This document shows, piece by piece, positions 16,422 to 28,794 of a stretch of DNA of 43,672 nt (positions within the stretch are counted from its first letter, which is position 1; the number at the start of each line of letters is the position of its first letter). The stretch spans positions 1 through 43,672 of the forward strand of contig JAJFKU010000014.1 of the NCBI GenBank assembly GCA_021773035.1, given 5' to 3'. Source of the stretch: Woeseiaceae bacterium. Its GTDB lineage: Bacteria; Pseudomonadota; Gammaproteobacteria; Steroidobacterales; Woeseiaceae. The translations under genes and the position numbers were made by a program. The notes beneath the pieces are model-generated. The model had not been told where the DNA came from. It searched no databases and saw only the letters and a program-made list of their open reading frames with translations.

Positions 16422-17549
16422 ATGGCAAATAACGAACCAGGTAATGGCCGGGACCCTTGGGGACGTGATGGCGACGGGCCGAACGACCTCGATCAGATCG
16501 TGCAGGAATGGCAACGGCGCTTTGGCCGTATCCTTGGCGGCGGTGGCAGCGCTGGCAGTGGCTCCGGAGGTTTCGGTGGCTACGTGCTGATTGTCATGCT
16601 GCTGATCGCATGGGGCTTGACAGGATTCTACCGGGTTGACGAAGCCGAACGCGGGGTTGTACAGCGATTCGGCGCTCATGTGGATACGTCCGAGCCCGGG
16701 CTGCGCTGGCATCTGCCGTTTCCCATAGAGACTGTCGACATGGTCAATATTCGGCAAGTGAACGACTACAATTTCAGCACCGAGATGCTGACGGCCGACG
16801 AGCAATACGTCTATATCGATCTCGTTGTTCAATATCGGCGTACCGACCCGGTTTTATACAGTTTCGAGGTTGAGGACCCTGAGGTCACGCTGCAGGACGT
16901 AACCGAAAGCGCGTTGCGTGGCGTGGTCGGTACCAGTTCGCTGGAGTTGTTGATCGGTGAACGCCGTGAAGAAATCCCACAGCGAACCATGGAAGAGCTG
17001 CAGGAAACACTGCTTAACTACGGTGAGGGTACGGGGCTGACCGTGACGTCGATAAACCTGAACGTCGTCGATTATCCGAAGTCTGTTCAGGAAGCGGTCG
17101 ACGATACACAGAAAGCGCGTAACGATCGTGAGCGCTTTGAACTAGAAGCAACGACCTATGCGAATGACATTATTCCTCGCGCACGCGGTGCCGCACAGCG
17201 GGTACTGCAGGATGCGGAGGCCTATCGGGACCGCGTTATCGCAGATGCCGAAGGTGAGGCGGCTCGTTTCGAAGCGCTGCTTGTCGAGTATCAAAAAGCA
17301 CCGAAAGTGACTCGCGACAGGCTCTATATCGATGCGATAGAAAATGTCTACAGTCGCAGCAACAAAGTGCTGATCGATTCAGACGGCAGCGGCAATCTGC
17401 TTTATCTTCCGATCGACCAGATGCTACGTCAATCGGGTGCAGGGGCAGACGGGAACTCGTCGCGCTTGTCCGGCAACTCGCTGCCGCCCATCGATGCGGC
17501 GTCTGAGGGCCGCGCGGAAGAGGCTCGCACAAGGAGGACCCGCGAATGA
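16422..17549 (+). CDS. hflK: FtsH protease modulator HflK
   Basis: An SPFH-family membrane protein that forms a large periplasmic complex with HflC around the FtsH protease. The 375-residue protein begins with a Gly-rich cytosolic stretch (GNGRDPWGRDGDGP and a GGGGSAGSGSGG run). A transmembrane segment follows (about 47-66), then the SPFH/prohibitin domain with VDEAERGVVQRFG, and a long coiled-coil region rich in Arg, Glu and Ala. The tail is polar and charged. The stop overlaps the hflC start by four bases (ATGA), matching equal synthesis of the two partners. Confidence 0.96.
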   Translation: MANNEPGNGRDPWGRDGDGPNDLDQIVQEWQRRFGRILGGGGSAGSGSGGFGGYVLIVMLLIAWGLTGFYRVDEAERGVVQRFGAHVDTSEPGLRWHLPFPIETVDMVNIRQVNDYNFSTEMLTADEQYVYIDLVVQYRRTDPVLYSFEVEDPEVTLQDVTESALRGVVGTSSLELLIGERREEIPQRTMEELQETLLNYGEGTGLTVTSINLNVVDYPKSVQEAVDDTQKARNDRERFELEATTYANDIIPRARGAAQRVLQDAEAYRDRVIADAEGEAARFEALLVEYQKAPKVTRDRLYIDAIENVYSRSNKVLIDSDGSGNLLYLPIDQMLRQSGAGADGNSSRLSGNSLPPIDAASEGRAEEARTRRTRE

Positions 17550-18414
17550 ATAACTCGAAACTCCCGGTAGTAGTCATTGTCGGTCTGGTTTTCATCGTTA
17601 TCGGACTATCGGCGTTTACCGTCAACGAACGTGAGCTTGCTATCAAACTGCAGGTCGGTGAGGTTGTTGAGTCGGAGCTGGAACCGGGTCTGCATTTCAA
17701 GATTCCGGTGTTGCAAACGGTTCGCAAGTTCCCGAGTCGGATTCTAAAGATTGACGACGCGCCACAGCGCGTGTTCACGCTCGAACGTACGGCGATGACG
17801 GTCGATTACTTCGTTAAATGGCGGATCATTGAAGAGGTACCGTTCTATACATCGACCGGCGGTTCGCAGGACGTGGCAATGGACAGGCTGCGCGAAATAA
17901 TCAAGAACTCGATAGTTACCGAGTTCGGTAAGCGCACGATCGTCGAAGCGATCTCCGTCGAGCGTGAGAAATTGATGGAAGACATGCTGACCAATGCTGC
18001 CGAAACGGCCAAGGGACTCGGTGTCAAGCTGGTCGATTTTCGTGTCAAGCAGGTCGAATTCGTTTCCGATGTTCGTGATTCGGTTTACGACCAGATGAGC
18101 GAAGAGCGTGCGAGGGTAGCCACGGAGACGCGCGCCAACGGCCGTGAAGCTGCTGAGCTGATTCGGTCGACGGCGGACAAGGACCGCACGATTATCCTGG
18201 CCGATGCCTACCGCGACGGACAGATTATCCGCGGTGTGGGCGATGCGCGCGCTGCCGAAATATACGCCGATGCGTACACGAAGGACGCTGAGTTTTACGC
18301 TTTCTATCGCAGCATTGATGCGTACAAGAAATCGATGGGTAACCCGGGCGATCTGTTGGTACTCGATCCGAATAATGAGTTCTTCCGCTATCTGAACCAG
18401 TCGAGCGGCGAGCG

Positions 18415-18418
<4 letters not shown>
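17546..18418 (+). CDS. hflC: FtsH protease modulator HflC
   Basis: The partner of HflK. In the 290-residue protein an N-terminal membrane anchor (about 8-26, VVVIVGLVFIVIGLSAF) is followed by the SPFH domain with VNERELAIKLQVGEVV and PGLHFKIPVLQTVRKF, then a helical stretch with RARVATETRANGREAAE. The start overlaps hflK. Its stop codon TAG is itself overlapped by the reading frame of the small DUF2065 gene, whose apparent start triplet ATA covers the T and A of the stop. Confidence 0.96.
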
Positions 18419-22581
<4,163 letters not shown>

Positions 22582-22658
22582 ATGAAGAACCGATGTTCTG
22601 AATAAGTCCCTATAATAGCTGTTCATTCCGCTCAGCGACTCCTGATAATCGTGATTCT

Positions 22659-23723
22659 GTGAAACCGGTCTCTTTGACACTAAAAGCGGGCGCCAGTGCC
22701 CTGAAATCCGTACGCTCAAACGGGTTTGACATAGCGTCGGTCGGCACCATCGCGGGTGCTTCCGGCGGTGCGAAGTGGCTGATCCTCAGCCAACTCGACA
22801 AGGTGATTCTGCGCCAGCTCGTGCCGGGTCTTAAAGGGCCGGTACACCTGTTAGGCAGTTCCATAGGGTCGTGGCGTTTCGCGTGCTACGCGCAGCGCGA
22901 TCCGGTCGCTGCCATAGAGCGTTTCGAAACTGCGTATATTGAACAGAGTTTTAGCGAGCAACCCGATGTTCACGAGATTACGGCCAAAAGCCGCGAGATT
23001 ATCGAGTTGCTACTCGGCGAAAGCGGTGTCGACGAGATTTTGAGCCATCCGCTGTTTCGGACACACGTTATGGCGGTACGAAGCCGGCATGTTCTGGCGT
23101 CCGAAAGGCGCTCGCTGCTTAGTCTCGGATTGCTGACAGCGGCGTCGCTGAATTTGCTGCATCGCAGGACGCTGGGTCTGTTTTTTGAACGTGCACTGTT
23201 TTTCGATACGCGCGATCAGCCGCCGTTCTTTGAGGTATCAGGATTTCCCTTACAACAGATCGCGCTGAATGCGGAAAACCTGCGAGATGCCGTTGTCGCG
23301 ACCGGTGCGATCCCGCTGGTCCTGAGCGGGGTGCGCGACATAGTCGGGGCGGCACCGGGGGTTTATCGCGATGGCGGTATCATCGACTATCATCACGATT
23401 TGCCGCACAGCGACGGGGACCGGCTGACCTTATACCCGCATTTCTATGACCACATCATTCCCGGCTGGTTTGACAAGAGGCTGAGCTGGCGACGTCCCGA
23501 TCCAAAGCATATCGATAGAACTCTGCTGATCAGCCCGTCGGCCGAATTCGTGTCGCGGTTGCCAAACGGCAAGATCCCGGATCGCACAGACTTTGTGAAG
23601 TACACACCGACAGAGCGAATCGCGATCTGGCGCTCGTGTGTTAAGGCCTGCGAGCAACTTGCGGATGAGTTCAGTGAGCTTATCGAGAAGGATCAGCTGG
23701 GGGCACACCTGCAGCCACTTTGA
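22659..23723 (+). CDS. Patatin-like phospholipase-fold protein
   Basis: The 354-residue protein carries the two catalytic marks of patatin-type lipid hydrolases: the nucleophile elbow GASGG (Ser35, in GTIAGASGGAKW) and the DGG motif at 238-240 (VYRDGGIIDYH). An obvious Gly-rich oxyanion loop at the N-terminus is missing; only a short LKAGAS segment is there, so activity is not certain. There is no signal peptide, so a cytosolic or membrane-peripheral site is likely. The start is GTG. It is divergent from the secreted-protein gene; a TATAAT at 22611-22616 lies in the gap. Its stop is 18 bases from that of the NERD-like gene. Confidence 0.75.
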   Translation: MKPVSLTLKAGASALKSVRSNGFDIASVGTIAGASGGAKWLILSQLDKVILRQLVPGLKGPVHLLGSSIGSWRFACYAQRDPVAAIERFETAYIEQSFSEQPDVHEITAKSREIIELLLGESGVDEILSHPLFRTHVMAVRSRHVLASERRSLLSLGLLTAASLNLLHRRTLGLFFERALFFDTRDQPPFFEVSGFPLQQIALNAENLRDAVVATGAIPLVLSGVRDIVGAAPGVYRDGGIIDYHHDLPHSDGDRLTLYPHFYDHIIPGWFDKRLSWRRPDPKHIDRTLLISPSAEFVSRLPNGKIPDRTDFVKYTPTERIAIWRSCVKACEQLADEFSELIEKDQLGAHLQPL

Positions 23724-23741
23724 CGGCTACGCCGGATCAAG

Positions 23742-24605
23742 TCAGGCGCGGAGGCAGCGCGAGGTCAGGTTTTCCTGCAGGACGGCGACGTCTTCATTCA
23801 TCAGGTAGTCGCTGCTATCGTTCCATCCACTTAGCATGGCGATGGTTCGTTCGTTGACGAGCAGGTGCTGGTCACTTGTTTGTTCACCGATTTCCCACCC
23901 CGGAACTGCAATAACCGAGCGGACGCGGACCTTGTGTCCCAGCAGCTCGCGAAACTCTTTTTGCAGCCGGATCGATTTCGCCGAGAGGTCGACAATCGAG
24001 TGCTCGATCTTGCTATCGGAGTATTCGATGGTGTTTTCCCGAAGCCTGGCGTGCGCTCGCTTGGCCGATCGGCGGGCGATCACGTTTACCGCGTACAGGC
24101 CTTTCTGGCCGACGATGACATGGTCGACAACGCCAGCCGTTGTTGCGACGTCGTGGAATATACGGGTTCCGCCGGCAGACAGCTGCAATAGCTGGTGTCC
24201 GATCGCGACGTTCGCGTCTCGCATGAAGCGGATCTGCCGACGCGCCATAAAGGTCTTTGCCAGGTGATACAGAGCGAACAGGGACACGAGTCCGAGAAAT
24301 CCAAGTTGCAGGTACAACTGCCATGACGGGTAGCCGGTGAACAGGTGCTGTGCCTGCAGGATATAGGCGGCGATAAACAGGACGACAAAGACGAGTGCGC
24401 CACTCAGGTATGTTGACTGCGAACACGACAGTCGTTCGAGTTCATCGCGGAAGCGTTGTGCTGCTTCGTGCATGATTCGGTCGGAAAAACTGGGTGACGA
24501 ACCGACGGTTCGGCTAACGGCGTTCCAGGTCTTGGCGATCAGCAGGAAGACGATGGTGCTCGTCAATGCGACAGTTGCCGCAGCGCTGAATGCCTCAATT
24601 TCCAT
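23742..24605 (-). CDS. Membrane protein with NERD-like domain, degenerate nuclease core
   Basis: A 287-residue protein with three predicted membrane segments (about 8-26, 66-85 and 97-118) and a cytosolic C-terminal part. The latter begins ANVAIGHQLLQLSAGGTRIFHD and continues VVDHVIVGQKGLYAVNVIARR, the NERD (nuclease-related) pattern. In active NERD domains the strand after the G-x-x-G-like turn usually carries an E-x-K pair. Here that place reads AVNVIARR, with no such pair, so cleavage is doubtful. The ATG at 24605 starts right at the first membrane segment; the frame is open further upstream to 24680. It is divergent from the lipoprotein gene. Its role is unknown. Confidence 0.65.
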   Translation of the reverse strand: MEIEAFSAAATVALTSTIVFLLIAKTWNAVSRTVGSSPSFSDRIMHEAAQRFRDELERLSCSQSTYLSGALVFVVLFIAAYILQAQHLFTGYPSWQLYLQLGFLGLVSLFALYHLAKTFMARRQIRFMRDANVAIGHQLLQLSAGGTRIFHDVATTAGVVDHVIVGQKGLYAVNVIARRSAKRAHARLRENTIEYSDSKIEHSIVDLSAKSIRLQKEFRELLGHKVRVRSVIAVPGWEIGEQTSDQHLLVNERTIAMLSGWNDSSDYLMNEDVAVLQENLTSRCLRA

Positions 24606-24789
24606 CTTCGCGACTCTGTATTCCCTGGTATCCGTCTGAGCGTACTGCGGTGTCGCATTAGACTCTGTGACGCAGGTCACAATGAGGTGTCGCGAAGGCG
24701 GGCTTGCTTCGCTATTTTAAGCTACCGTTCAGCTGTCTCGGTCAGAATGTGTGAGCATTGTAAACGTGAACTTCGGGATGGGGCAGGTC

Positions 24790-25422
24790 ATGAACGGAAG
24801 AATGAAATTAGTGGGACTCACGCTGCTGGCGATCGGACTGAGCGGTTGCGCGACCATGAGTGGCGACGAATGTATGACTTCGGACTGGTCTGCTATCGGC
24901 TATGAAGACGGTTCACGGGGCTTCCTGACCGAGCGCTTTGGGCAGCATCGTAAAGCCTGCGCCAAGCATGGTGTTACTCCGAATTTTGCGGACTACCAAT
25001 CCGGGCGCGACCAGGGGCTCGTCGAGTATTGCCAGCCGCATCGCGGTTTTAACATCGGTTCCAGCGGCGGCGGTTACAACGGTGTTTGCAGCGTGGAACT
25101 GGAAGGTGGTTTTCTGGACGCCTATAACACCGGACACCAGCTGTATACGCTGCGCTCCAGCGTCAATGGAGCGACTTCAGCCATTCATTCGAAAGAAGAT
25201 GAGCTGGAGCGGATCGAAGATCGCCTGCTTGCTATCGGTGTTGAGTTGATCGCCGACGGAACCACCAAGGAACAACGAATTCGCCTGCTCGCCGAGATGA
25301 AAGACCTTTCCGAGCGGACCGGGCAACTCGAGACGGAAGTTAAGGATCTGTACGCTGTTCGGGCTGGCGCCCAGGCCGATCTTGAGCATTTCCAGATCGT
25401 GGTTGCGGACCTGGGCTACTAA
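24790..25422 (+). CDS. DUF2799-like lipoprotein
   Basis: From ATG 24790 the protein is 210 residues, with a lipoprotein signal peptide whose lipobox LSGC puts the lipidated Cys at residue 20. The mature part has CMTSDWSAIGYEDGSRG, then CAKHGVTPNFADYQSGRDQGL and CQPHRGFNIGSSGGGYNGVC, the Cys- and Gly-rich pattern of DUF2799 proteins. The second half is a charged coiled coil (about 130-190). Ala after the lipid Cys argues for outer-membrane sorting. The longer frame from 24751 would place extra residues before the signal. It converges on the next gene with overlapping stops. The family has no known function. Confidence 0.8.
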   Translation: MNGRMKLVGLTLLAIGLSGCATMSGDECMTSDWSAIGYEDGSRGFLTERFGQHRKACAKHGVTPNFADYQSGRDQGLVEYCQPHRGFNIGSSGGGYNGVCSVELEGGFLDAYNTGHQLYTLRSSVNGATSAIHSKEDELERIEDRLLAIGVELIADGTTKEQRIRLLAEMKDLSERTGQLETEVKDLYAVRAGAQADLEHFQIVVADLGY

Positions 25423-25817
25423 GATTTCAGATCGGTGCTGCGTCGCCCCGTTCTCTGTCGCCGTTCCTTCTTGAAAGAGCCGGACGTGTTGTTCGCGCCA
25501 GCCGGTGAGAAGGGGCTGCGGCGATCGCGCCCCGAGCGACGGTCTTCATAGTGAGCAAACTGACAGCGGCACTGAAGAAAGTCACAGTCCGGTAGCGGCA
25601 GGCGTGGCGCGGCGTTCGACAAGAAGCGGCGTCCGGTCATTGCTTTCGCCGCATCGCAGGCGTTTTCCGAGTACTTGATTGCGACGGCATGGAAGGCACC
25701 GTGATTATTCGATTTCGGCTCAGGCTTGGCGTTCAGCTCCGCCTTGTTTCGCCGTATTCTGACAACCAGCCAGGCAATCGCGAGAACAAGCAGTACGCCG
25801 AGTAATAACTCCTGCAT
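25419..25817 (-). CDS. Small Cys/Arg-rich membrane-anchored protein, unknown function
   Basis: A 132-residue protein I cannot assign. An N-terminal membrane helix (3-19, LLLGVLLVLAIAWLVV) is followed by Arg/Lys residues, so most of the protein should be cytosolic. The middle (about 41-90) looks conserved-domain-like: FHAVAIKYSENACDAAKAM, then RFLSNAAPRLPLP and CDFLQCRCQFAHY. It has four Cys (54, 78, 83, 85) and His43 and His89, a possible metal or redox site. Two Arg-rich repeats follow, EDRRSGRDRR and KERRQRTGRR. A GGAG ribosome site precedes the ATG. Its stop overlaps that of the DUF2799 gene. Confidence 0.7.
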   Translation of the reverse strand: MQELLLGVLLVLAIAWLVVRIRRNKAELNAKPEPKSNNHGAFHAVAIKYSENACDAAKAMTGRRFLSNAAPRLPLPDCDFLQCRCQFAHYEDRRSGRDRRSPFSPAGANNTSGSFKKERRQRTGRRSTDLKS

Positions 25818-25984
25818 TCTCCTCTCCCCCGAAAACGGTTATTGTCAAGTGACGTACTGTAGTCATAATTGACGTCCTTCGTCTACCTCTGCGCGGCTCC
25901 GGATAACCGTCCGGTGTCGGTTTCATGCTAAATTTGCTGTCGTAAGTGCTGACGGAGGGGTAGGTGAGGGCTGAAGGGAAACTG

Positions 25985-26470
25985 ATGGACATGCTGACCG
26001 GCTATGCAACTGCGCACCAGCACCCGTTCAATATTCTTGTCCACATGATCGGCATACCGACGATCATGCTCGGTGTTCTTATCCCCCTGACCTGGGCTGG
26101 CTTCGAAGTCGGAGAGCACCGAATTCTGCTGGCGCACCTCGTACTTGCCGGGTTCTTTTTCTTTTACCTCACGCTGGATATCGTTTTCGCAGTTGTTTTT
26201 GCGCTCGGCGCTTATGCGCTGCTGCTGCTGGCCGTAAAGCTGGGTGCTTACCCGGGAAGCACCGGCTGGTATATCGCCGCGGGCTGTTTCTTTGGCGGCT
26301 ATGCCGCGCAGTTCGCTGGTCATGCGGTGGAGAAGTCGATGCCGGTGCTGATCAAGCATCCGATACAGGCGAATCTTGCCGCACCGTTCTTTACCGTGGT
26401 TGAGTTGTTCAAACTGGCTGGTTTGCGCAAGGAGCTGTTCGAGGCCGTTCAGGCGCGTATCAGGTCGTGA
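25985..26470 (+). CDS. Mpo1-like (DUF962) membrane protein
   Basis: A 161-residue membrane protein of the YGL010w/Mpo1 family. Yeast Mpo1 is an iron-dependent dioxygenase of 2-hydroxy fatty acids; the bacterial members are mostly uncharacterised. The N-terminal HQHPFNILVHMIGIP provides conserved His residues, four hydrophobic segments follow, and the C-terminal GHAVEKSMPVLIKHP then NLAAPFFTVVELFKL is the most characteristic part. I prefer ATG 25985 with AGGGA six bases upstream; GTG 25964 is possible. It converges on the malic enzyme gene with an 11-base overlap. A fatty-acid role here is inference from the family. Confidence 0.82.
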   Translation: MDMLTGYATAHQHPFNILVHMIGIPTIMLGVLIPLTWAGFEVGEHRILLAHLVLAGFFFFYLTLDIVFAVVFALGAYALLLLAVKLGAYPGSTGWYIAAGCFFGGYAAQFAGHAVEKSMPVLIKHPIQANLAAPFFTVVELFKLAGLRKELFEAVQARIRS

Positions 26471-28196
26471 CCTCAGCAGGAGCTGCGGTACTTTCAATGC
26501 GCGGATAAGACGGCGTCCAGCGCGCAGCCGCTATACGCTCCTCGATATCGGCGTCTCTCGAATCCTCGTCGCATACACCGTCGGCAAGGGCCTGCCGCGC
26601 GACGGCGGCGGCAACATGGCCACAGACTTCCCACAGCCGCGAGACTTCAGGAACGAGGCGCTTTCCATCCATGTCCGCGTCGCTAAGGGTTTCAGCGAGT
26701 GATATTGCGGACGCGCTAATCATGCCGTCGGTGATACGCCGGGCGCCGCTGACGATCGTGCCAAGCCCGATGCCCGGAAACACGAAGACGTTATTGGCCT
26801 GCCCGATTGTTCGTTCGCCGGATTTGAGGCTGACCGGATCGAACGGGCTACCGGTCGCGATCAGTGCCCTGCCTTTGCTCCACCTCAATACGTCTTCCGG
26901 CACGGCCTCGCTAATAGAGGTCGGATTCGACATCGGTAGTATGGTCGGCGTGTCGCTGCCAGCGCTCATTGCTTTCACGACGGTCTCGTCAAAGGAGCCC
27001 CCCTGGCCGGACGCGCCAATCAGAACCGTCGGCTTGTACGCCGTTATGACACTCGCCAGCCTGCCGCTCTGTTCATCGTCGAGGCCCAGTTCCGCGACCA
27101 TTGCTTCCGGCCAGGCAAACTCCCGCTTGTAGCTGTCCAGGTTGCTGCGACCGTCGCTGACGATACCGCGACTGTCCATGACCAGTACGGCCGCCGTCTG
27201 AGCCTTCGGCTCGAGACCAGCGGTGCCCAGTTGCTGGCGCAGTTGCCGCGCGATTCCCAGGCCCGCGGCGCCGGCGCCGTAAATAATAATGCGGCTGTCC
27301 CTGAATGCCGTACTGCTGATTCGACAGGCGCCCTGAACACACGCCGACGCGACGGCACCGGTTCCCTGAATATCGTCGTTAAACGAGGGGATGACTGCTG
27401 CATAACGATCCAGAATCTGTAGCGCGTTGTCCTTGCGAAAGTCCTCCCATTGGATGATAACGTTCGGGAAGACGGCTTTTGCAGCCGCTACAAACTCATC
27501 GACAATCTCGATGTAGGCGTCACCACCCAGGCGCGGCTTGCGGTAACCGAGGTACAGGGGGTCATTCAGCAGCTCTGCATTGTTGGTACCTACATCGAGA
27601 CTGATAGGCAGTGTCTGCGCGGGATGTATGCCCGCGCCCGCGCAATACAGTGCAAGTTTACCGACGCTGATCGCCATGCCGCCGGCACCCTGGTCGCCGA
27701 TGCCGAGTATCGCTTCGTTGTCCGTCACGACCATTAGCCGGACATCGGTAAAGGGTGCGGCGCTGCGCAGCACCTGTTCTATTCGTCCTTTGTAGTCGGG
27801 CGTAATGAACAGACCTCGACCACGTCTGAAAACCCGTGAGTAGTATCGCGATGCTTCACCGACGGTGGGTGTATAGACGATCGGCATCACCTGCTCGAGG
27901 TGTTCGCTCAGCAGTTTGTAGAACAGCACTTCGTTGCGATCCTGCAGCATCGCGAGACCGATGTTGCGGCCGACATCGTCGTGATTGTAGAAGATCGACT
28001 TGAAGATTCGCTCAGCCTGCGTGTCGATATCATTGTATTCGGCCGGCAACAGGCCTTCCATGCCCAGTTCGCGGCGTTCGTCGTGTGTGAAGCCGGTGCC
28101 CTTGTTGTACAGCGGGTAGCGCAGCAGATCCGGTCCCGGTTTATTGACGCGAAGCGTATCGCCTTCGGGCGTTCGTTCCAGTTCGAATTTTTCCAC
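26460..28196 (-). CDS. maeA: NAD-type malic enzyme (MaeA-like)
   Basis: Oxidatively decarboxylates malate to pyruvate. From GTG 28196 it is 578 residues, close to E. coli MaeA (565), and aligns with it from LLRYPLYNKGTGFTHDERRE onward. Visible motifs are PIVYTPTVGEA, VVTDNEAILGIGDQGAGGM, LDVGTNN with NDPLYLGYR, QWEDFRKDNA, FNDDIQGTGAV, the nucleotide-binding IYGAGAAGLGIARQL and LSNPTS-like MSNPTSISEA. The family often uses NAD, but cofactor choice cannot be proved here. The frame stays open to TTG 28325 inside cobU, but that part lacks similarity. No clear ribosome site precedes the GTG, so the start is uncertain. cobU diverges 76 bases away. Confidence 0.92.
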   Translation of the reverse strand: MEKFELERTPEGDTLRVNKPGPDLLRYPLYNKGTGFTHDERRELGMEGLLPAEYNDIDTQAERIFKSIFYNHDDVGRNIGLAMLQDRNEVLFYKLLSEHLEQVMPIVYTPTVGEASRYYSRVFRRGRGLFITPDYKGRIEQVLRSAAPFTDVRLMVVTDNEAILGIGDQGAGGMAISVGKLALYCAGAGIHPAQTLPISLDVGTNNAELLNDPLYLGYRKPRLGGDAYIEIVDEFVAAAKAVFPNVIIQWEDFRKDNALQILDRYAAVIPSFNDDIQGTGAVASACVQGACRISSTAFRDSRIIIYGAGAAGLGIARQLRQQLGTAGLEPKAQTAAVLVMDSRGIVSDGRSNLDSYKREFAWPEAMVAELGLDDEQSGRLASVITAYKPTVLIGASGQGGSFDETVVKAMSAGSDTPTILPMSNPTSISEAVPEDVLRWSKGRALIATGSPFDPVSLKSGERTIGQANNVFVFPGIGLGTIVSGARRITDGMISASAISLAETLSDADMDGKRLVPEVSRLWEVCGHVAAAVARQALADGVCDEDSRDADIEERIAAARWTPSYPRIESTAAPAEVTT

Positions 28197-28272
28197 GGCT
28201 TGCAGTACTCGTTTCTTGCTGACGGGTTCGCCGACTCTAGCATGTAGAGATTCGGCGAAGTACTCTTGTTCG

Positions 28273-28794
28273 ATGACAGCAAATACAGAGACAGTGCTGG
28301 TGTTTGGCGGGGCGCGGTCCGGCAAGAGCCGTTATGCCCAGCAGCTCGCCGAGGCAGCGGCCGGTGAGCAGATTTTTATCGCGACAGCTGAAGCGCATGA
28401 CGACGAGATGGCCGCGAGAATCGCGAAACACATTGCAGATCGCGGCGAGTCATGGACTACCGTCGAAGCGCCGTTGGCGTTGTGCGAAGCAATCGAGCAG
28501 GCCAGCGGAGGTGGCAGGGCGGTTCTGGTCGATTGCCTGACGTTGTGGCTTTCGAATCTGATGCTCGCGGAGGCGGATGTTGCACTGGCATCCCGGCGTC
28601 TCGTGGAGACGATCCAATCCGCTGCAGCACCGTTGATTCTCGTTGCCAACGAGGTTGGTATGGGCATCGTTCCCGATACAGCGTTGGGCCGGCAGTTTCG
28701 CGACGAGCAGGGGCGACTCAATCAAGCGGTTGCGGCGGCTTGTCAGCGAGTGGACTTCGTTGCCGCCGGGCTGCCGCTGCGACTCAAGGGCTGA
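28273..28794 (+). CDS. cobU: Adenosylcobinamide kinase/adenosylcobinamide-phosphate guanylyltransferase
   Basis: Phosphorylates adenosylcobinamide and then transfers GMP to it, giving the activated form used by CobS. From ATG 28273 it is 173 residues, the usual size. It has the P-loop FGGARSGKS at 11-19, FIATAEAHDDEM, the VLVDCLTLWLSNLM strand, ILVANEVGMGIVP and GRQFRDEQGRLNQ, all family hallmarks. A longer upstream frame overlaps the malic enzyme gene and is not conserved. It is the only B12 gene on the plus strand. Its last 11 bases overlap the 3' end of cobD. Confidence 0.95.
   Translation: MTANTETVLVFGGARSGKSRYAQQLAEAAAGEQIFIATAEAHDDEMAARIAKHIADRGESWTTVEAPLALCEAIEQASGGGRAVLVDCLTLWLSNLMLAEADVALASRRLVETIQSAAAPLILVANEVGMGIVPDTALGRQFRDEQGRLNQAVAAACQRVDFVAAGLPLRLKG

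Noticed and set aside
25818..25984. Repeated TGACGT in the gap between the Cys/Arg-rich gene and the Mpo1-like gene
   Set aside because: Two six-base direct repeats could be regulator half-sites, but this is weak evidence and no promoter frames them clearly.
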